NCBI RefSeq assembly: GCF_013394385.1 | Contig: NZ_AP022834.1 | Location: 558,001 to 622,000 of the forward strand | Direction of reading: 5' to 3' | Source of the DNA: Kocuria sp. TGY1127_2 | Lineage (GTDB): Bacteria > Actinomycetota > Actinomycetes > Actinomycetales > Micrococcaceae | DNA length: 64,000 bases | Shown here: one piece after another, positions 61,990 to 64,000 of the stretch | How positions within the stretch are numbered: the first letter of the stretch is position 1 | How the letters are laid out: each line of letters starts with the position of its first letter | Translations under genes and position numbers: made by a program | The notes under the pieces: generated by a model | The model's database searches: none | Told to the model about the DNA's origin: nothing | The model's input: the letters and a program-made list of their open reading frames with translations, nothing else

Positions 61990-62643
61990 ATGCGTGAACC
62001 GTCATTGTGGGAGATCCAGAAACAAAAGAATCCGGGGCATTCCCGGTGGTACATAGAGCGATTTGAGACCATGCGGGCCAACGGTGCGGACTTGGACGGC
62101 GAGGCGCGAACCATCGACGCGATGACGCATCGCAGCTCCGCGATCCTCGACGCAGGGTGTGGTCCGGGGCGAGTGGGTGGGGAATTGGCCCGGCGCGGGC
62201 ATCAGGTGGTCGGGGTCGATGTGGATCCCGAACTCGTGGAACAAGCGAATCGTGATCATCCTTCGGCGACTTGGCTGACGGGTGACCTCGCGGAACTGGG
62301 CTCGGTCCTTCCAGCAGAGTCTTTGGGCACGTTCGACGTGATTGTCTGTGCCGGAAACGTCATGACTTTCCTGGCGCCGTCAACACGTCGTGCAGTCCTT
62401 GAAGGATTTCGGACCGTGCTGACTCCCGGGGGACGGGCCGCGATCGGCTTCGGAGGCGGCCGCGGATACGCATTCGAAGACTATTTTTCCGATGCGGAAG
62501 CGGCCGGACTCGAGCCCAGTTTGACTCTGGGAACCTGGGATTTGGAGCCCTTCGACCAGGAATCGAATTTCCTGGTGTCGATTCTCCGCAAACCCGTGAA
62601 TCCGGCCAACGACCAGGGCCAACGAACAAGCCTGCTGAGCTAG
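61990..62643 (+). CDS. Class I SAM-dependent methyltransferase
   Basis: A 217-residue methyltransferase. Motif I is ILDAGCGPGRVGGELARRG, the acidic loop VVGVDVDPELVEQA, and post-I TWLTGDLAEL; the D-x-I-V-C-A-G-N motif follows. Substrate is unknown. The ATG at 61990 sits nine bases from the previous stop without a ribosome site; TAGACT just upstream suggests its own leaderless start. A terminator and tRNA-Gly follow. Confidence 0.85.
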   Translation: MREPSLWEIQKQKNPGHSRWYIERFETMRANGADLDGEARTIDAMTHRSSAILDAGCGPGRVGGELARRGHQVVGVDVDPELVEQANRDHPSATWLTGDLAELGSVLPAESLGTFDVIVCAGNVMTFLAPSTRRAVLEGFRTVLTPGGRAAIGFGGGRGYAFEDYFSDAEAAGLEPSLTLGTWDLEPFDQESNFLVSILRKPVNPANDQGQRTSLLS

Positions 62644-62681
62644 GCCCACACATTCGCCGACCGGTCTCGGGCAATACGAAG

Positions 62682-62713
62682 AATGGGCCGCGGAAGAAAA
62701 TCCGCGGCCCATT
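62682..62713. terminator. Terminator between methyltransferase and tRNA-Gly
   Basis: AATGGGCCGCGGA (62682-62694) and TCCGCGGCCCATT (62701-62713) form a 13-bp stem with AGAAAA loop. It serves both the plus-strand methyltransferase gene and the minus-strand tRNA. Confidence 0.82.
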
Positions 62714-62724
62714 GCCATGTGTTA

Positions 62725-62798
62725 TGGAGCGGCTGACGGGAATCGAACCCGCGTATCAGGCTTGGGAAGCGTGCGCTCTACCATTGAGCTACAGCCGC
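62725..62798 (-). tRNA. tRNA-Gly (anticodon CCC)
   Basis: A 74-base cloverleaf with encoded CCA. Acceptor GCGGCTG/CAGCCGC, D-stem GCTC/GAGC, T-arm GCGGG-TTCGATT-CCCGT and anticodon loop TTCCCAA. The anticodon stem CACGC/GCCTG has one central C-C mismatch (29-41). It reads GGG codons. Confidence 0.92.
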
Positions 62799-62893
62799 AA
62801 AGTCCATCAAGGACCAGCAGCCATCCTAGCGCATCGTCTGAATCGGTGCGAACCGGTATAAGGAGATTGCCGAGGATGTCTTATTCTTAAAGC

Positions 62894-63478
62894 GTGCTGA
62901 TCTCAGACCACGACATTCGCCAGGACATTGAGCGCGGACGCATACAGCTGGATCCTTACGATCCTTCGATGATGCAGCCGGCAAGCATCGACGTTCGCTT
63001 GGACAGGTACTTCAGGCTCTTCGACAACCACAAGTATCCATACATCGACCCTCGGGAGGACCAACCCGAGCTGACTCGTTTGATCGAGACCAAACCCGGG
63101 GAACCGTTCATCCTGCACCCCGGAGAATTCGTTCTCGGCTCTACCTACGAGCAGGTCACTTTGCCCGACGACATCGCAGCCCGCTTGGAAGGAAAATCCT
63201 CGTTGGGGCGTCTCGGGTTGCTGACCCACTCGACCGCTGGATTCATCGACCCCGGCTTTTCGGGGCATGTGACCCTCGAGCTGTCCAACATGGCCACATT
63301 GCCGATCCTGTTGTGGCCTGGGTCCAAGGTTGGTCAGCTGTGCTTCTTCCGATTGAGCTCGCCGACGGACCACCCGTACGGTTCCGGGGCCTATGGGAAT
63401 CGCTACCAAGGCCAACGGGGGCCGACAGCCTCACGGAGCTATCAGAATTTCCACACCACCGACGTATTCGGGAGTTAG
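62894..63478 (+). CDS. dcd: dCTP deaminase (probably bifunctional, dUMP-forming)
   Basis: A 194-residue trimeric deaminase. [76 protein letters not shown] and [14 protein letters not shown] are Dcd blocks. Actinobacterial members convert dCTP straight to dUMP, removing the need for a separate dUTPase step. The GTG at 62894 has no ribosome site; TATTCT (62882-62887) just upstream points to a leaderless transcript. It follows the tRNA-Gly divergently. Confidence 0.93.
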   Translation: MLISDHDIRQDIERGRIQLDPYDPSMMQPASIDVRLDRYFRLFDNHKYPYIDPREDQPELTRLIETKPGEPFILHPGEFVLGSTYEQVTLPDDIAARLEGKSSLGRLGLLTHSTAGFIDPGFSGHVTLELSNMATLPILLWPGSKVGQLCFFRLSSPTDHPYGSGAYGNRYQGQRGPTASRSYQNFHTTDVFGS

Positions 63479-63487
63479 AAACAGACA

Positions 63488-64000
63488 ATGACCGAGACCC
63501 TTGTGTTTACCATGAGGGCTATGGGGGCGGTCGTCGACGTTTTCGCTCAATCCGATGTGTCCAGTCGATTCATCGAATCCTTGGTCGCATCCTGGGCGGA
63601 TTGCAAGCCGCAACGCGCCTCTTCGCCCACGTCCGACCCCATTCCGGGTCATGTGACCATCGCTCTGGTCACGGAGGACCGTCCTTTCCATCAGCTGGCT
63701 GAAACGGCTGGGCAGCCTATTTCGGCGGTCGTGGTCAGTGACGCTGATATTGCCACCGCGGCCCAGGAATTCACCTCATCGGTGACTCTCGCTCTGATTC
63801 GGCATCACGTCGTGGAGTTACATCTTTTTCATTCCGCGTCGTTGATGAATCCGGAAACCGGCGAAGTCGTCGCACTCGTAGGGCCCTCTGGACGGGGCAA
63901 GACTACGGCAGCTCGGGCTCTTGCCCGGAACGGCTGGGTTTATCTGAGCGATGAGACCTGCGCGATCGACCCGAATACCCTACGAGTCTTTCCGTATTCC
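63488..64000 (+). CDS. P-loop ATPase, HPr-kinase-like (3' cut by window)
   Basis: The frame is open from ATG 63488 to the end of the window, 171 codons visible. The N-terminal 120 residues are unfamiliar mixed alpha/beta. At about residues 136-143 is a Walker A motif, GPSGRGKT, then LARNGWVYLSDETCAID, the pattern of HPr-kinase/PEPCK-like P-loops also seen in peptide-modification ATPases. It begins 9 bases past dcd and is probably co-transcribed. Function cannot be settled without the rest. Confidence 0.7.
   Translation, partial: MTETLVFTMRAMGAVVDVFAQSDVSSRFIESLVASWADCKPQRASSPTSDPIPGHVTIALVTEDRPFHQLAETAGQPISAVVVSDADIATAAQEFTSSVTLALIRHHVVELHLFHSASLMNPETGEVVALVGPSGRGKTTAARALARNGWVYLSDETCAIDPNTLRVFPYS

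Noticed and set aside
1-64000. CRISPR arrays, insertion sequences, prophage genes or attachment sites
   Set aside because: No regularly spaced repeats, transposase or integrase motifs were seen. Direct repeats found are short and fit operators. tRNA genes have no flanking duplicate ends.

Overview
The window is a dense, high-GC (about 60 %, by eye) bacterial chromosome segment. Several things point to Actinobacteria, probably Micrococcales/Micrococcaceae: CstA-YbdD, an E. coli-type PurB, a fused CopD-CtaG protein next to a Tat-exported DyP peroxidase, zinc-independent L28/L33/S14 paralogues, a probable bifunctional Dcd, many genes with no Shine-Dalgarno that look leaderless, and frequent ATGA stop/start overlaps. 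The genus is my inference. I see no prophage, insertion sequence, CRISPR array, rRNA or plasmid replication gene. There are two tRNA genes, Thr(CGU) and Gly(CCC).

Layout. 1-0.8 kb: 3' end of cstA, then ybdD. 1.0-4.5 kb (minus): a polar amino-acid ABC importer behind a cystathionine gamma-synthase/lyase, probably for cystine or another sulfur amino acid. 4.8-6.3 kb: an orphan protein and an OhrR/MarR-type repressor divergent from a 61-residue orphan. 6.3-10.3 kb: a LuxR-type two-component system divergent from a FtsX-type ABC exporter. 10.4-15.6 kb: CitE-like lyase, tRNA-Thr, NAD(P)-binding reductase, acylphosphatase, CDF metal exporter coupled to a spermidine-synthase-fold protein, EcsC-like protein. 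15.7-19.4 kb: purB and a WXG100-like/alpha-beta-hydrolase pair. 19.4-24.6 kb: aminotransferase and a branched-chain 2-oxo acid dehydrogenase (E1a-E1b-E2). 24.7-28.5 kb: a membrane protein with repeated T-E-V-L motifs, an O-acetyltransferase, a 47-residue membrane peptide and an acyl-CoA synthetase. 28.5-31.3 kb: metNIQ.

31.7-42.8 kb is a polyol-catabolism island: MFS polyol permease, SorC-family regulator, zinc polyol dehydrogenase, fused DhaK-DhaL kinase, mannitol/arabinitol dehydrogenase and xylulokinase, facing a convergent SDR plus FGGY-kinase pair. A 14-bp motif occurs up to three times at the promoter between the regulator and the dehydrogenase, and once, inverted, upstream of the permease. 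This ties permease and enzymes into one likely regulon that feeds ketose phosphates into the pentose phosphate pathway and lower glycolysis.

42.9-49.8 kb: a membrane protein, a HAD phosphatase and a siderophore uptake operon (binding lipoprotein, two permeases, ATPase, siderophore-interacting flavoprotein) behind a probable iron-repressor site. 50-52.2 kb: SGNH hydrolase, rpmB-rpmG-rpsN with a long leader, and HU. 52.3-60.2 kb: copper handling for cytochrome oxidase (membrane protein, CopC, PCuAC, DyP, CopD-CtaG), then a thioredoxin-NHL protein. 60.2-64 kb: membrane proteins, a methyltransferase, tRNA-Gly, dcd and the start of a P-loop protein cut by the window edge.
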